Shown here piece by piece: positions 1 through 6,000 of a stretch of 10,891 nucleotides of DNA. This DNA is from Actinomycetota bacterium (GTDB lineage Bacteria; Actinomycetota; Actinomycetes; Mycobacteriales; Mycobacteriaceae): contig SYAB01000451.1 of the NCBI GenBank assembly GCA_005787665.1, positions 1 through 10,891 on the forward strand, read 5' to 3'. Numbering within the stretch: position 1 is the first letter of the stretch; every line of letters begins with the position of its first letter. Below the pieces are notes generated by a model. It ran no database searches, was not told the origin of the DNA, and saw nothing but the letters and a program-made list of their open reading frames with translations. The translations under genes were made by a program, and so were the position numbers.

Positions 1-190
1 CAGGGGTGAACTTGACAGCCACCAACTCCGCCAGACCCACACCGGCCTCTTTGAGTTCACCCGCGCTGAACTTCGCGCCCTTGAGCTCGGCCAGCGAGTA
101 TCTGGCGGCGACCAGGTCGGCTAGGGCAGCCCCGCCGTCCTTCAATTCAGAGGCCGTGAATTTGGCCCGCTTCAACTCGGCCACCGCGAA
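1..190 (-). repeat. Coding decapeptide tandem repeat (at least 6 units)
   Basis: Codons for residues 283-345 of the secreted protein encode six complete 10-residue units and the start of a seventh. The consensus is roughly [F/Y/V][S/T]xAELKxAx. Units at residues 303-312 and 333-342 carry LV in place of LK and are the most alike, so there is a hint of a 30-residue super-period. The DNA units are diverged, so the repeat is old and kept at protein level rather than a fresh slippage product. Confidence 0.8.
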
Positions 191-1036
191 GGTTTGCAAG
201 AGGACGCTCGCTTCGACCCCCGCGGCCTTGTAGCGCTGGACGAACCGCTGGACCCGTAGCTGCCCCCGCGGCCGAGGTGGCGCGGCGGCCACCGCCATGG
301 CGGGCGCAGTTCCGGCCGTCAGGCCATTGACCGTGCGAGGCGAGCCCAGCTGGCCCAACGCCGCGGCCGCCATCACCCACGAGAGCGGGGACCCGTCTTG
401 CCCCTGAGCGCCCTCCGGCACCCCCGACAACGTAGCGGAAGCGGGTGCCGCCGCAGCGGTCACCACCTGCGCGCTCACGGGCGCGCGCTCCACCGACGCA
501 GCCGGCGTGATCACCGATTCGGGCGCCGGGATCGCGCTCCTCTCCCCAACGACTGTCCCTGGCGAACCTTCGTCACCCACAAGAGGCTTCGGCATATCCG
601 TCGCCTTCAGATCAGGAATGCGATCACCCGAAGCCCGCTCGGCAACCGCAGCCCTCGAACCGGCGGGCCGCGGAGCCGTGGCCGGGGTGCGAGCGGACCT
701 GTCGGTGGGATCAGCTGAGTGTGCTCTGCGCGGGCGGGGCGCGTCGGCGCGCGAGCCTCGCGTCGACGCGGTCGCGGATGTCGAGTCCGACGCACTTGAG
801 CCCGTGGACCCTGACGAACCGGTGGTGTCGGCGAAGGCCACCGGAATAGCGGCGACCGCGGAGCCCACTCCCAAGGCCACCGCCAGTGCGCCGACGCGAC
901 CGACATAGGCGGCGTAGGTGGGTTTCGGGGTAGCGCCCGTCCGCTCGGCCAGCCGAGAGTATTCGATCGCTCTCACCCGGCCTTTCCATGAACGGCGCTG
1001 ACGGCCGATGGGCAGGGATTTCGACGATCCGGACAT
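1..1036 (-). CDS. Secreted decapeptide-repeat (ELK-repeat) protein, N-terminal part, truncated by window edge
   Basis: A frame on the minus strand is open from ATG 1036 to the window edge (345 residues, no stop), so the C-terminus is missing. The start is supported by AAGGAG five bases upstream. Residues 1-40 are basic and polar. Residues 44-69 (YVGRVGALAVALGVG onward) form a hydrophobic export signal, with likely cleavage at AFA/D (69/70). This N-terminal pattern recurs in large secreted mycobacterial proteins. Residues 70-215 are a low-complexity Ser/Ala/Pro/Thr linker. From residue 283 a strict 10-residue periodicity begins: FAVAELKRAK, FTASELKDGG, AALADLVAAR, YSLAELKGAK, FSAGELKEAG, VGLAELVAVK, then FTP at the edge. 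Such regular repeats with Leu at a fixed position would suit a solenoid or stacked helical array, and they probably continue. Function is unknown; a surface or adhesive role is only a guess. The gene lies downstream of the P450 on the same strand but 230 bp away, so it probably has its own promoter. Confidence 0.85.
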   Translation of the reverse strand, partial: MSGSSKSLPIGRQRRSWKGRVRAIEYSRLAERTGATPKPTYAAYVGRVGALAVALGVGSAVAAIPVAFADTTGSSGSTGSSASDSTSATASTRGSRADAPRPRRAHSADPTDRSARTPATAPRPAGSRAAVAERASGDRIPDLKATDMPKPLVGDEGSPGTVVGERSAIPAPESVITPAASVERAPVSAQVVTAAAAPASATLSGVPEGAQGQDGSPLSWVMAAAALGQLGSPRTVNGLTAGTAPAMAVAAAPPRPRGQLRVQRFVQRYKAAGVEASVLLQTFAVAELKRAKFTASELKDGGAALADLVAARYSLAELKGAKFSAGELKEAGVGLAELVAVKFTP

Positions 1037-1041
1037 CGCTA

Positions 1042-1047
1042 CTCCTT
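1042..1047 (-). promoter_or_regulatory. Shine-Dalgarno AAGGAG for the repeat protein
   Basis: AAGGAG on the minus strand lies five bases before ATG 1036. It fixes the start of a gene whose reading frame has no stop inside the window. Confidence 0.8.
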
Positions 1048-1107
1048 AACGATGGCGCCGCGCGTGGTCTCGCGCACTGTCCTGTATATATCACCTCCGC
1101 GCACCCT

Positions 1108-1126
1108 TGCGGAAGCCAATTCCGCA
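1108..1126. promoter_or_regulatory. Perfect 7-bp inverted repeat upstream of the repeat protein gene
   Basis: TGCGGAAGCCAATTCCGCA has 7-bp arms and a 5-base centre. It lies 72 bases before the start of the secreted repeat-protein gene. On the minus strand an AT-rich TATATACA element (1083-1090) lies downstream of it at a spacing compatible with the repeat covering a -35 region. It could be an operator for that gene or a weak terminator for the P450, whose stop is about 140 bases upstream on the same strand. No T-run follows on either strand, so I prefer the operator reading, at low confidence. Confidence 0.4.
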
Positions 1127-1266
1127 GTCATTTATTAGGGTTTCCGGTCGGCGACGGGGTTGGCGAACACCGCCACCCACGGCCGGGCGTCTGGGTCGGT
1201 CAAGTCCGACCCGCGGAGAATCGCCGCCGAGTCTCTCCTACCGCCGACGGCCGCCGCCCCGAGCCG

Positions 1267-2613
1267 CTAAGCGCCCAGCGCCACCGGCCGCCGGTACACC
1301 ACCACCCGGCCGCCCTTCTTCGGGGTGAAGGCCACTCCTCTGCTGTGCACCTTCTCCCCCGGCGCGTCCGTCGTTTGGATGACAAAGTGGCGCAGGACCG
1401 TTCGCAGCACGACGTCGAGTTCCATATTGGCGAATGCCGCGCCGACACAGCGGCGGGTGCCGCCGCCGAACGGCACCCAGGAGAAGGTGTTGGGCTTCTC
1501 CTCGAGGAAGCGTTGCGGGTCGAAGCGCTCCGGGTCGGGGTAGACCTCGGGGTCGGAATGCAGTTGCAGCAGACTCACCATGATCGAGAACCCCTGGGGG
1601 ATGCGCCATGGGCCGAGGTCGTACACCGGCGCGGCGACATGCCGGCCGGCGAAGTCGATGACGGTGCGGTTGCGCTGGACCTCGAAGATGGTCGCCTGGC
1701 GGTAGGTGTTGTCCTCGGTCGCGGCCTCGGCGACCAATCGTTCGAGTACCTGCGGGTGGCGGGAGATGCGTTCGAAGGCCCACCCCAAGGTCGACGCGGT
1801 GGTCTCGTGACCGGCCGCCAGAATCGCCAGGAGCTCATCGCCGATGTCGCCGCGGCTCATCGCGGTGCCGTCGTCGTAGGTGCTGCGCAGGAACAGCGAG
1901 AGCACGTCGGCGCGATCGGCGAAGTCCGGATCGCGCCGCGCCGCGGCGATCAGCTTGTCGATCAACCCCTCGTAGGTCCGGCGGTAGGAGGCCAGCCGGG
2001 CCCACGGGCTCCACGGTGCGGCGGGGTGCTTGGGGGTGGGCAACACGGAGAGCCGCGACCCCAGCGTCACCCACTTGGGGAGTAGCTCGCGAAGTTGCTG
2101 GAGTTCCTCGCCCTCGGCCCCGAACACCGCTCGCAGGATGACGTTGAGGGTGATCCGCATCATCGGCTCGAGGGTCTCGAACTGCTCGCCGTCGGGCCAG
2201 GAAGCGACCTCGCGAAGCGTCTCCTCCTCCACGATCCGCTCGTAGCCGCTGATGCTCTTGCCGTGAAACGGCGGGGTGAGCAACTTGCGGCGGCGGCGGT
2301 GGGCGGTGCCCTCCAGGCCGAACACCGATCCCTTGCCCAGCAGCCGACTCAGGTTGGGCTGGATGTTGTGCAGCACCTCCGGACTGGTGGTGAAGATCTG
2401 CTTGGCCAGCGCCGGGTCGGCCACCAGGATCGAGTCGCCGAACACCGGCACCCGAATCCGCACGCACCGTCCGTACTCGGCAGTCAGCCGCCGGACGGTC
2501 CGCCGGCGGGAGGCCACGAACGACAGCGCGCCCAGCAGGGCCGGCATCCGGGGTGCGGGTGGCAGCACGGGCTCTTCGGCGACGGGTGCGTCAAGGGTGG
2601 GAGCTTCGCTCAT
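1267..2613 (-). CDS. Cytochrome P450, CYP138-like
   Basis: A complete P450 of 448 residues, a haem-thiolate monooxygenase that activates O2 with electrons from a ferredoxin and its reductase; no redox partner is encoded here. The I-helix oxygen-activation motif AGHETT is at residues 267-272 (His-Glu instead of the common Asp), the K-helix ExxR is E311-V-Q-R314, PERF is at 361-364, and the haem-binding loop FGGGTRRCVG carries the ligand Cys389. There is no membrane anchor, so it is a soluble bacterial P450. Wording such as NIQPNLSR, PPFHGKS and GGGTRRCVGAAFANME matches my recollection of M. tuberculosis CYP138 (Rv0136), which is also divergent from a TetR gene (Rv0135c). The substrate is not established to my knowledge. 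GGAGGT four bases before ATG supports the start. Regulation is probably by the divergent TetR protein through the paired operator. The family is certain; CYP138 membership is likely. Confidence 0.95.
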   Translation of the reverse strand: MSEAPTLDAPVAEEPVLPPAPRMPALLGALSFVASRRRTVRRLTAEYGRCVRIRVPVFGDSILVADPALAKQIFTTSPEVLHNIQPNLSRLLGKGSVFGLEGTAHRRRRKLLTPPFHGKSISGYERIVEEETLREVASWPDGEQFETLEPMMRITLNVILRAVFGAEGEELQQLRELLPKWVTLGSRLSVLPTPKHPAAPWSPWARLASYRRTYEGLIDKLIAAARRDPDFADRADVLSLFLRSTYDDGTAMSRGDIGDELLAILAAGHETTASTLGWAFERISRHPQVLERLVAEAATEDNTYRQATIFEVQRNRTVIDFAGRHVAAPVYDLGPWRIPQGFSIMVSLLQLHSDPEVYPDPERFDPQRFLEEKPNTFSWVPFGGGTRRCVGAAFANMELDVVLRTVLRHFVIQTTDAPGEKVHSRGVAFTPKKGGRVVVYRRPVALGA

Positions 2614-2656
2614 CGAGACCTCCGTGAGGTGGGGCTACGACGTGGGGATTTCGGGC

Positions 2657-2672
2657 GGTACCGGGGTGTACC
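2657..2672. promoter_or_regulatory. Candidate TetR operator, copy 1 (GGTAC-N6-GTACC)
   Basis: GGTAC at 2657-2661 and GTACC at 2668-2672 are perfect inverted arms around a 6-base centre, inside the P450/TetR divergent region. The size and symmetry suit a TetR dimer. The identical architecture recurs 33 bp to the right. This copy lies nearer the P450 gene, 44 bases from its start codon. Confidence 0.65.
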
Positions 2673-2689
2673 AGTCGATCACCCCGTAC

Positions 2690-2705
2690 GGTACTCTCAA
2701 GTACC
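2690..2705. promoter_or_regulatory. Candidate TetR operator, copy 2 (GGTAC-N6-GTACC)
   Basis: GGTACTCTCAAGTACC has the same GGTAC/GTACC arms and 6-base spacing as copy 1, with the symmetry extended by one further base pair (T/A). It starts exactly 33 bp after copy 1, about three helical turns, so two dimers could bind the same face of the DNA. It lies 21 bases before the TetR start codon and overlaps a TACTCT sequence (2692-2697) that could be the TetR -10 box, which would fit autorepression. Confidence 0.7.
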
Positions 2706-2714
2706 AGCCGTGAC

Positions 2715-2722
2715 AAGGAGGG
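2715..2722 (+). promoter_or_regulatory. Strong Shine-Dalgarno fixing a TTG start
   Basis: AAGGAGGG lies four bases before TTG 2727. This strong site justifies the rare TTG initiation codon of the TetR gene; no in-frame ATG or GTG lies close enough downstream to use it. Confidence 0.75.
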
Positions 2723-2726
2723 CGCG

Positions 2727-3332
2727 TTGACCGCACCTGCCGCCGAGCGGCCCGCGTATCAGGAGCCCGCGTTCCGGCGGCGGCTCTTGGACGGGTTGGC
2801 GGCCTCGATCGAGGAGCGCGGCTATCGGGACACCACGGTGGCCAATATCGTCCGGCACGCCCGCACCTCCAAGCGCACCTTCTACGACCACTTCGCCACC
2901 AAAGAAGCCTGCTTCTTCGAACTGCTGACCGCGAACAACGAGGAACTCGTCGACACCTTGAGGGCGGCGATCGACCCGGAGGCGCCCTGGCGGGATCAGG
3001 TGCGCCAGGCCGTCAGCGCCTATGTGCAGACCATCGAGGCCAGCCCGGCGATCACGCTGAGTTGGATCCGCGAGTTACCGGCCCTGGGCGAGGCGGCCCG
3101 GCCGATGATGCGCCAGGGATCCGGACGGCTGGCGGCGGCGATCGTCGAACTCAGCGCCGGGCCGGGCTTCCGACGAGCCGGCCTGGCGCCGTTGTCGGCG
3201 ACGGCAGCGGTGATCCTGGTCGGTGGCCTGCGGGAGCTGACCGCGCAGACCGTCGAGGACGGCGAACCGGTGGCCGGGATCGTCGGGCCCGCCACAGCGG
3301 TGTCGATCGCCCTGCTCAGCGGTCAGCGCTGA
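2727..3332 (+). CDS. TetR-family transcriptional regulator divergent from the P450
   Basis: A 201-residue protein with typical TetR architecture. The N-terminal DNA-binding domain spans about residues 15-62: FRRRLLDGLAASIEERGYRD, then the helix-turn-helix at about 37-57, ending in the family signature SKRTFYDHFATKE (48-60). Residues 65-201 form the helical ligand-binding and dimerisation domain, which is not conserved enough to predict a ligand. It is the same length as I recall for M. tuberculosis Rv0135c, beside cyp138. It very probably represses the divergent P450 and itself by binding the two GGTAC-N6-GTACC repeats, with release by a substrate-like molecule; that is inference from layout. 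The start is TTG with a strong Shine-Dalgarno. Its last 10 bases overlap the 3' end of the convergent cysteine peptidase-like gene. Confidence 0.93.
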   Translation: MTAPAAERPAYQEPAFRRRLLDGLAASIEERGYRDTTVANIVRHARTSKRTFYDHFATKEACFFELLTANNEELVDTLRAAIDPEAPWRDQVRQAVSAYVQTIEASPAITLSWIRELPALGEAARPMMRQGSGRLAAAIVELSAGPGFRRAGLAPLSATAAVILVGGLRELTAQTVEDGEPVAGIVGPATAVSIALLSGQR

Positions 3333-3823
3333 GTGCGCGCGGCCGGCAGCACGAACGCGAAGGCCCTGGGGAAGCCCAGCGGTTCGAGGCGTGCGGCCCG
3401 GATGTCGCCGGCTTCGACGCCGATCAGTCGCCCCGATGACGGCTCGTAGCAGCGAAACCGCGACCCCTGCACCGCGGTGAGCAGAACCCAGTGCCGCGGG
3501 ATCGTCGCGCCGATCAGCATGGCCACCGGCCAGCCCGCACCCACCGCCGTCGCGACGTCGCCCAGACCGCGGATCGCCGGCCGCCACCGGTAACGCGTTC
3601 CGTACGCGCTCAGCGCCCGGGCCATGCCGGCCGGCGTGGTACCGAGCGCGCGCGGCCACACCGTGTTGACCGCACGGTGCACCCGGCCCTGCTCGGAGTG
3701 GAACCACTGCTGGGCATGCTGGTCCTGCAGCGGCGCGCCGTATTCGGCGTCGAGCAGGGCCCCGGCTATCACCGCCACACTGGGGCCGCAGGTCACCCCG
3801 TCGCGCTGACGCAGCCAGGCCAT
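3323..3823 (-). CDS. C39/papain-like cysteine peptidase-like protein
   Basis: A 166-residue protein with no signal peptide or membrane segment. The start MAWLRQRDGVTCGPSVAVIAG resembles the oxyanion-Gln and catalytic-Cys region of C39-like papain-fold enzymes: Q6, then C12 followed by Gly-Pro at the start of a helix. RHWVLLTAV supplies a candidate catalytic His111, and RCYEPSSG (124-131) sits where C39-like proteins usually have YDP or YNP, here with Glu127. The catalytic triad would therefore be Cys12, His111 and an unusual or absent third residue. It may be a cytoplasmic peptidase, an amidase or transglutaminase-like enzyme, or a degenerate binding protein; the substrate is unknown. It is convergent with TetR, and lies downstream of the response regulator on the same strand with a 107-bp gap. 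It has no Shine-Dalgarno, but TAGAGT lies six bases before ATG, suggesting a leaderless mRNA. Confidence 0.75.
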   Translation of the reverse strand: MAWLRQRDGVTCGPSVAVIAGALLDAEYGAPLQDQHAQQWFHSEQGRVHRAVNTVWPRALGTTPAGMARALSAYGTRYRWRPAIRGLGDVATAVGAGWPVAMLIGATIPRHWVLLTAVQGSRFRCYEPSSGRLIGVEAGDIRAARLEPLGFPRAFAFVLPAARTQR

Positions 3824-3829
3824 CCCGTC

Positions 3830-3835
3830 ACTCTA
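3830..3835 (-). promoter_or_regulatory. Candidate -10 box for a leaderless transcript (TAGAGT)
   Basis: On the minus strand TAGAGT matches TANNNT and is followed by six bases and then ATG 3823, so transcription would start at or next to the start codon. No Shine-Dalgarno is present, consistent with a leaderless mRNA of the kind common in mycobacteria. Confidence 0.55.
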
Positions 3836-3854
3836 GCCAGCGGGGAGTGGTTTG

Positions 3855-3878
3855 GTCACGCCCCAGATTGTCACGCCC
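3855..3878 (-). promoter_or_regulatory. Direct repeat GGGCGTGAC x2 upstream of the peptidase-like gene
   Basis: On the minus strand GGGCGTGAC occurs twice as exact 9-base copies (3870-3878 and 3855-3863) separated by six bases. Relative to a transcript beginning at ATG 3823, the copies are centred near -36 and -51, a usual place for an activator that binds tandem sites. The regulator is unknown. Confidence 0.4.
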
Positions 3879-3930
3879 ACGCAGCATCCGTCGCCTCGCG
3901 CTCCGAACCGAATCCTACTGCCGCCCTGAG

Positions 3931-4578
3931 CTATTCGACCAGTCGCCGGCGCATCGCCTCGGCGACCGCCGCACCGCGGTCAGAGACCCCGAGCTTCTCG
4001 TAGAGCCGCTGGACATGGGTGCGCACCGTCGTCGGCGCCAGATGCAGCCGGGCGGCGATATCGGGTACCGACAGACCGTCGGCCATCATCGTGATGACCT
4101 CGGACTCGCGCGGCGAGAGCAGCGTGGCATCGCCGCGGGAACGCTGGTGCACCTCGGTGGCCAGCCCGCCCGCCAGATGGGCCGGCACATAGCCGCCGCC
4201 CTTGGCGCAGCTGATGACCGCGGCCACGATCTCGTCGCGGTCGGACTCCTTGGTCATATAGCCCGCCGCCCCGGCGGCCAGCGCCTCGTACACCGTGGCC
4301 GGATCCTCGGTGGCGCTGAGCAGCAGCACCCGGGTCGGCAGCGCGTCGCGGGCGACCGCCGTCACCACCGCCAGACCGTCGAGGTCGGGCATCCTGTAGT
4401 CCAGCAGCGCCACCTTCGGCTCATGCTCACGGATGGCCTCCAGCGCCGCCCGGCCATCACCCACCTCGGCGAGCACGCGAATCCGGCCGCTCTCCTTCAG
4501 GGCCCGCACCACACCGTCGCGGTACATCGGGTGATCGTCGCCCACGACGACGGTGACCGGCTCCGAACCTTGTGACAT
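3931..4578 (-). CDS. narL: NarL/FixJ-family response regulator (NarL-like)
   Basis: A 215-residue two-domain regulator. The receiver domain (about residues 8-125) has the acidic pair D14-D15, phosphoacceptor Asp60 in LLDYRMPDLDG, Ser88 and Lys110. The GerE/LuxR-type DNA-binding domain (about 153-209) carries LSPRESEV and the recognition segment TTVRTHVQRLYEKLGVSDR. Length and wording closely match what I recall of M. tuberculosis NarL (Rv0844c, 216 residues), which is likewise divergent from its kinase NarS (Rv0845). It should be phosphorylated at Asp60 by the neighbouring kinase and bind DNA as a dimer. Its targets are unknown, and no nitrate metabolism gene is nearby. ATG 4578 is the first good start; there is no Shine-Dalgarno. 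The start region overlaps a palindrome shared with the kinase promoter, so autoregulation is plausible. Confidence 0.92.
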   Translation of the reverse strand: MSQGSEPVTVVVGDDHPMYRDGVVRALKESGRIRVLAEVGDGRAALEAIREHEPKVALLDYRMPDLDGLAVVTAVARDALPTRVLLLSATEDPATVYEALAAGAAGYMTKESDRDEIVAAVISCAKGGGYVPAHLAGGLATEVHQRSRGDATLLSPRESEVITMMADGLSVPDIAARLHLAPTTVRTHVQRLYEKLGVSDRGAAVAEAMRRRLVE

Positions 4579-4583
4579 CCGGT

Positions 4584-4589
4584 TATCGT
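4584..4589 (+). promoter_or_regulatory. Candidate -10 box for leaderless kinase mRNA (TATCGT)
   Basis: TATCGT matches TANNNT and is followed by exactly six bases and ATG 4596. No Shine-Dalgarno precedes this ATG or the in-frame GTG at 4572. It favours ATG 4596 as the kinase start, with transcription beginning at that codon. Confidence 0.55.
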
Positions 4590-4597
4590 GACACGAT
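4585..4597. promoter_or_regulatory. Palindrome in the NarL/NarS divergent region (ATCGTG-A-CACGAT)
   Basis: ATCGTGACACGAT is a perfect inverted repeat with 6-bp arms and one central base. It covers the candidate -10 box and the kinase start codon, and it ends only a few bases from the regulator's start on the other strand. A dimeric protein bound here would block both promoters. The adjacent NarL-like regulator is the simplest candidate, but nothing in the sequence proves it. Confidence 0.45.
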
Positions 4598-5825
4598 GCC
4601 GGGCCCCCCCGTGGACAAACCCTCGCTCGCCGAACCCGAAATCGACCGGATTCGCCGCGCCCGTGAGTTGGGCGCGCTGCGGATCGTCGCGCTGGTGCGC
4701 TTGGGGGTGGCGTCGGTGATGATCATCTCCTCGTATGTGGGCCTGGAGCAGACCTGGCCGATATTCGAGTCGCTACCGTGGTTTTATCTGCTGGCCGCCA
4801 TCTGGGCCGCCGTCGCGCTGTTCGGCCCCCGGTCCCGAGAACTGGCCATCTCGCGAATCCAGCTGATGCTCTTGCTGCTCGACGTCGGGATGGTCGTGAT
4901 GTTCAACCTGGCCACTCCCGACGGTGCTTATGTTCCGCTGCTGATACTCACGCTGCTGCCGATCATGGTGGTACTCGACGTCTCCTGGCGGCGGGCGGTG
5001 TTCGCCCTGGTGATCGTCGCAGCGACCTTCATGGTCGAGTTCTACACCGACCCGATACTGACCAGGGACGTCGGATACGGCCGCATCACGTTGGCCGCGG
5101 TGCTGTTGATCTTCCTGTGCGCGACGGTCGGGCTGGCGGTGTACGCGCAGAGCCGCCAGATCGAGGAGATCGCCCAGTTGAGCGTCTCCCGGCGGGCACT
5201 GCTCGCCGATCTCATGACCGCCTCCGACGAGGAGCGACGCAGCATTTCGGAGTCCATCCACGATGGGCCGCTGCAGTCGGTGCTGATGGCCCGCCAGGAC
5301 ATCTCGAGCGTGCAGAAGAAGCACCCCGACCCGGGTCTCGAGCGGGCCATGGACGGTCTGCGCGAGGCGACCAACCAGATGCGTGAGGCCACTTTCGAGT
5401 TGCATCCGGCGGTGCTTGCAGGCGCCGGGTTGACCAGGGCGCTGACCCAGCTCGCCGACGCCACCGCCGCGCGATCGGGTATCGCCGTCAGCGCGCACAT
5501 CGACGAGCAGCCCGAACGTGACCCCACCGACCCGATCCTGTTCAGCGTGGCCCGGGAACTGCTGTCCAACGTCGTGCGCCACTCCAAGGCGACGAAGGCC
5601 ACCGTGACCCTCGAGGTCGACGGCCTGTCGCGCCGCCTCGACGTGGCCGACGACGGGGTCGGCATGACCGAACAACAGGCCACCGAGCGGCTGCGCGCCG
5701 GCCATATCGGCCTGGCCTCGCAGCGGGCCAGGATCGAGGCGGCCGGGGGAAGCGTGCGCCTGTTGGCCGTCCCGAAGGGCACCCATATCGCGGTGACGGT
5801 GCCCCTGGCGGGCTCCGCGCCGTAG
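4596..5825 (+). CDS. narS: NarS-like membrane sensor histidine kinase
   Basis: A 409-residue kinase (from ATG 4596) of the HisKA_3/HATPase class that pairs with NarL/FixJ regulators. The N-terminal half has about six hydrophobic segments (near residues 28-48, 60-77, 88-105, 110-128, 132-149 and 164-184) with very short loops, so the signal is probably sensed in or at the membrane; no PAS, GAF or HAMP domain is evident. The dimerisation domain follows: EERRSISESIHDGPLQS, with phosphoacceptor His222. The ATP-binding domain has the N box ELLSNVVRHS (Asn325), the G1 box DDGVGM (352-357) and the G2-like HIGLASQRARIEAAGG (370-385). An in-frame GTG at 4572 would add eight residues but would overlap the divergent regulator gene; I prefer ATG because of the TATCGT box six bases upstream. 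It resembles M. tuberculosis NarS in size, class and divergent layout. Confidence 0.9.
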   Translation: MPGPPVDKPSLAEPEIDRIRRARELGALRIVALVRLGVASVMIISSYVGLEQTWPIFESLPWFYLLAAIWAAVALFGPRSRELAISRIQLMLLLLDVGMVVMFNLATPDGAYVPLLILTLLPIMVVLDVSWRRAVFALVIVAATFMVEFYTDPILTRDVGYGRITLAAVLLIFLCATVGLAVYAQSRQIEEIAQLSVSRRALLADLMTASDEERRSISESIHDGPLQSVLMARQDISSVQKKHPDPGLERAMDGLREATNQMREATFELHPAVLAGAGLTRALTQLADATAARSGIAVSAHIDEQPERDPTDPILFSVARELLSNVVRHSKATKATVTLEVDGLSRRLDVADDGVGMTEQQATERLRAGHIGLASQRARIEAAGGSVRLLAVPKGTHIAVTVPLAGSAP

Positions 5826-5832
5826 GAATCTG

Positions 5833-5845
5833 GCGGGTTCCCCGC
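5833..5845 (+). terminator. Short GC-rich hairpin after the kinase gene
   Basis: GCGGGTTCCCCGC forms a perfect 5-bp stem with a 3-base loop, starting seven bases after the kinase stop codon. There is no T-run, but hairpins without one are common at mycobacterial gene ends. It is a candidate weak terminator. Confidence 0.4.
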
Positions 5846-5858
5846 GGTAGCAGTCTGC

Positions 5859-5878
5859 TGTCCTCCAATACGAGGACA
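5859..5878. promoter_or_regulatory. 20-bp perfect-arm palindrome between the kinase and small secreted genes
   Basis: TGTCCTCCAATACGAGGACA has 7-bp arms around a 6-base centre. It lies 33 bases after the kinase stop and 122 bases before the small secreted gene. It may be an operator for that gene (20 bp is a typical footprint for a NarL/LuxR-type dimer) or part of the kinase terminator. No T-run follows. The rest of 5879-6000 shows no clear promoter to me. Confidence 0.45.
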
Positions 5879-6000
5879 CGAGTTCGTCAACGCAGAGGGT
5901 CGCTTCGTCGACAGACGGCTCGCATCTGGTCCGGCATCGTTGTGGACATCAGCGGAAAGGCACTCCGGCCCAACCGAAAACGATCGCAAAGGATCAGATC

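Noticed and set aside
147..1094. Short open frames on both strands over the left edge
   Set aside because: They are shadows of the edge-truncated secreted repeat-protein gene, whose frame is open over its full visible length with an AAGGAG site and an export signal.
988..2085. A 365-codon open frame on the plus strand
   Set aside because: It lies antisense to the P450 and the start of the repeat-protein gene. Its translation is low-complexity Arg/Gly/His/Pro with no domain; long antisense frames are expected at this GC content.
4572..4595. GTG 4572 as the histidine kinase start
   Set aside because: It would overlap the divergent regulator gene by seven bases and has no ribosome site. ATG 4596 has a TANNNT box at leaderless distance.
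3931..5825. A nitrate-sensing function taken from the NarL/NarS names
   Set aside because: No nitrate reductase or transporter gene is in the window and the kinase has no recognised nitrate-binding domain. The names are used only for resemblance to the M. tuberculosis pair.
4773..5879. A 368-codon open frame on the minus strand
   Set aside because: It is antisense to the histidine kinase, whose frame shows all kinase motifs; the antisense product is a Gly/His/Gln/Arg-rich shadow.
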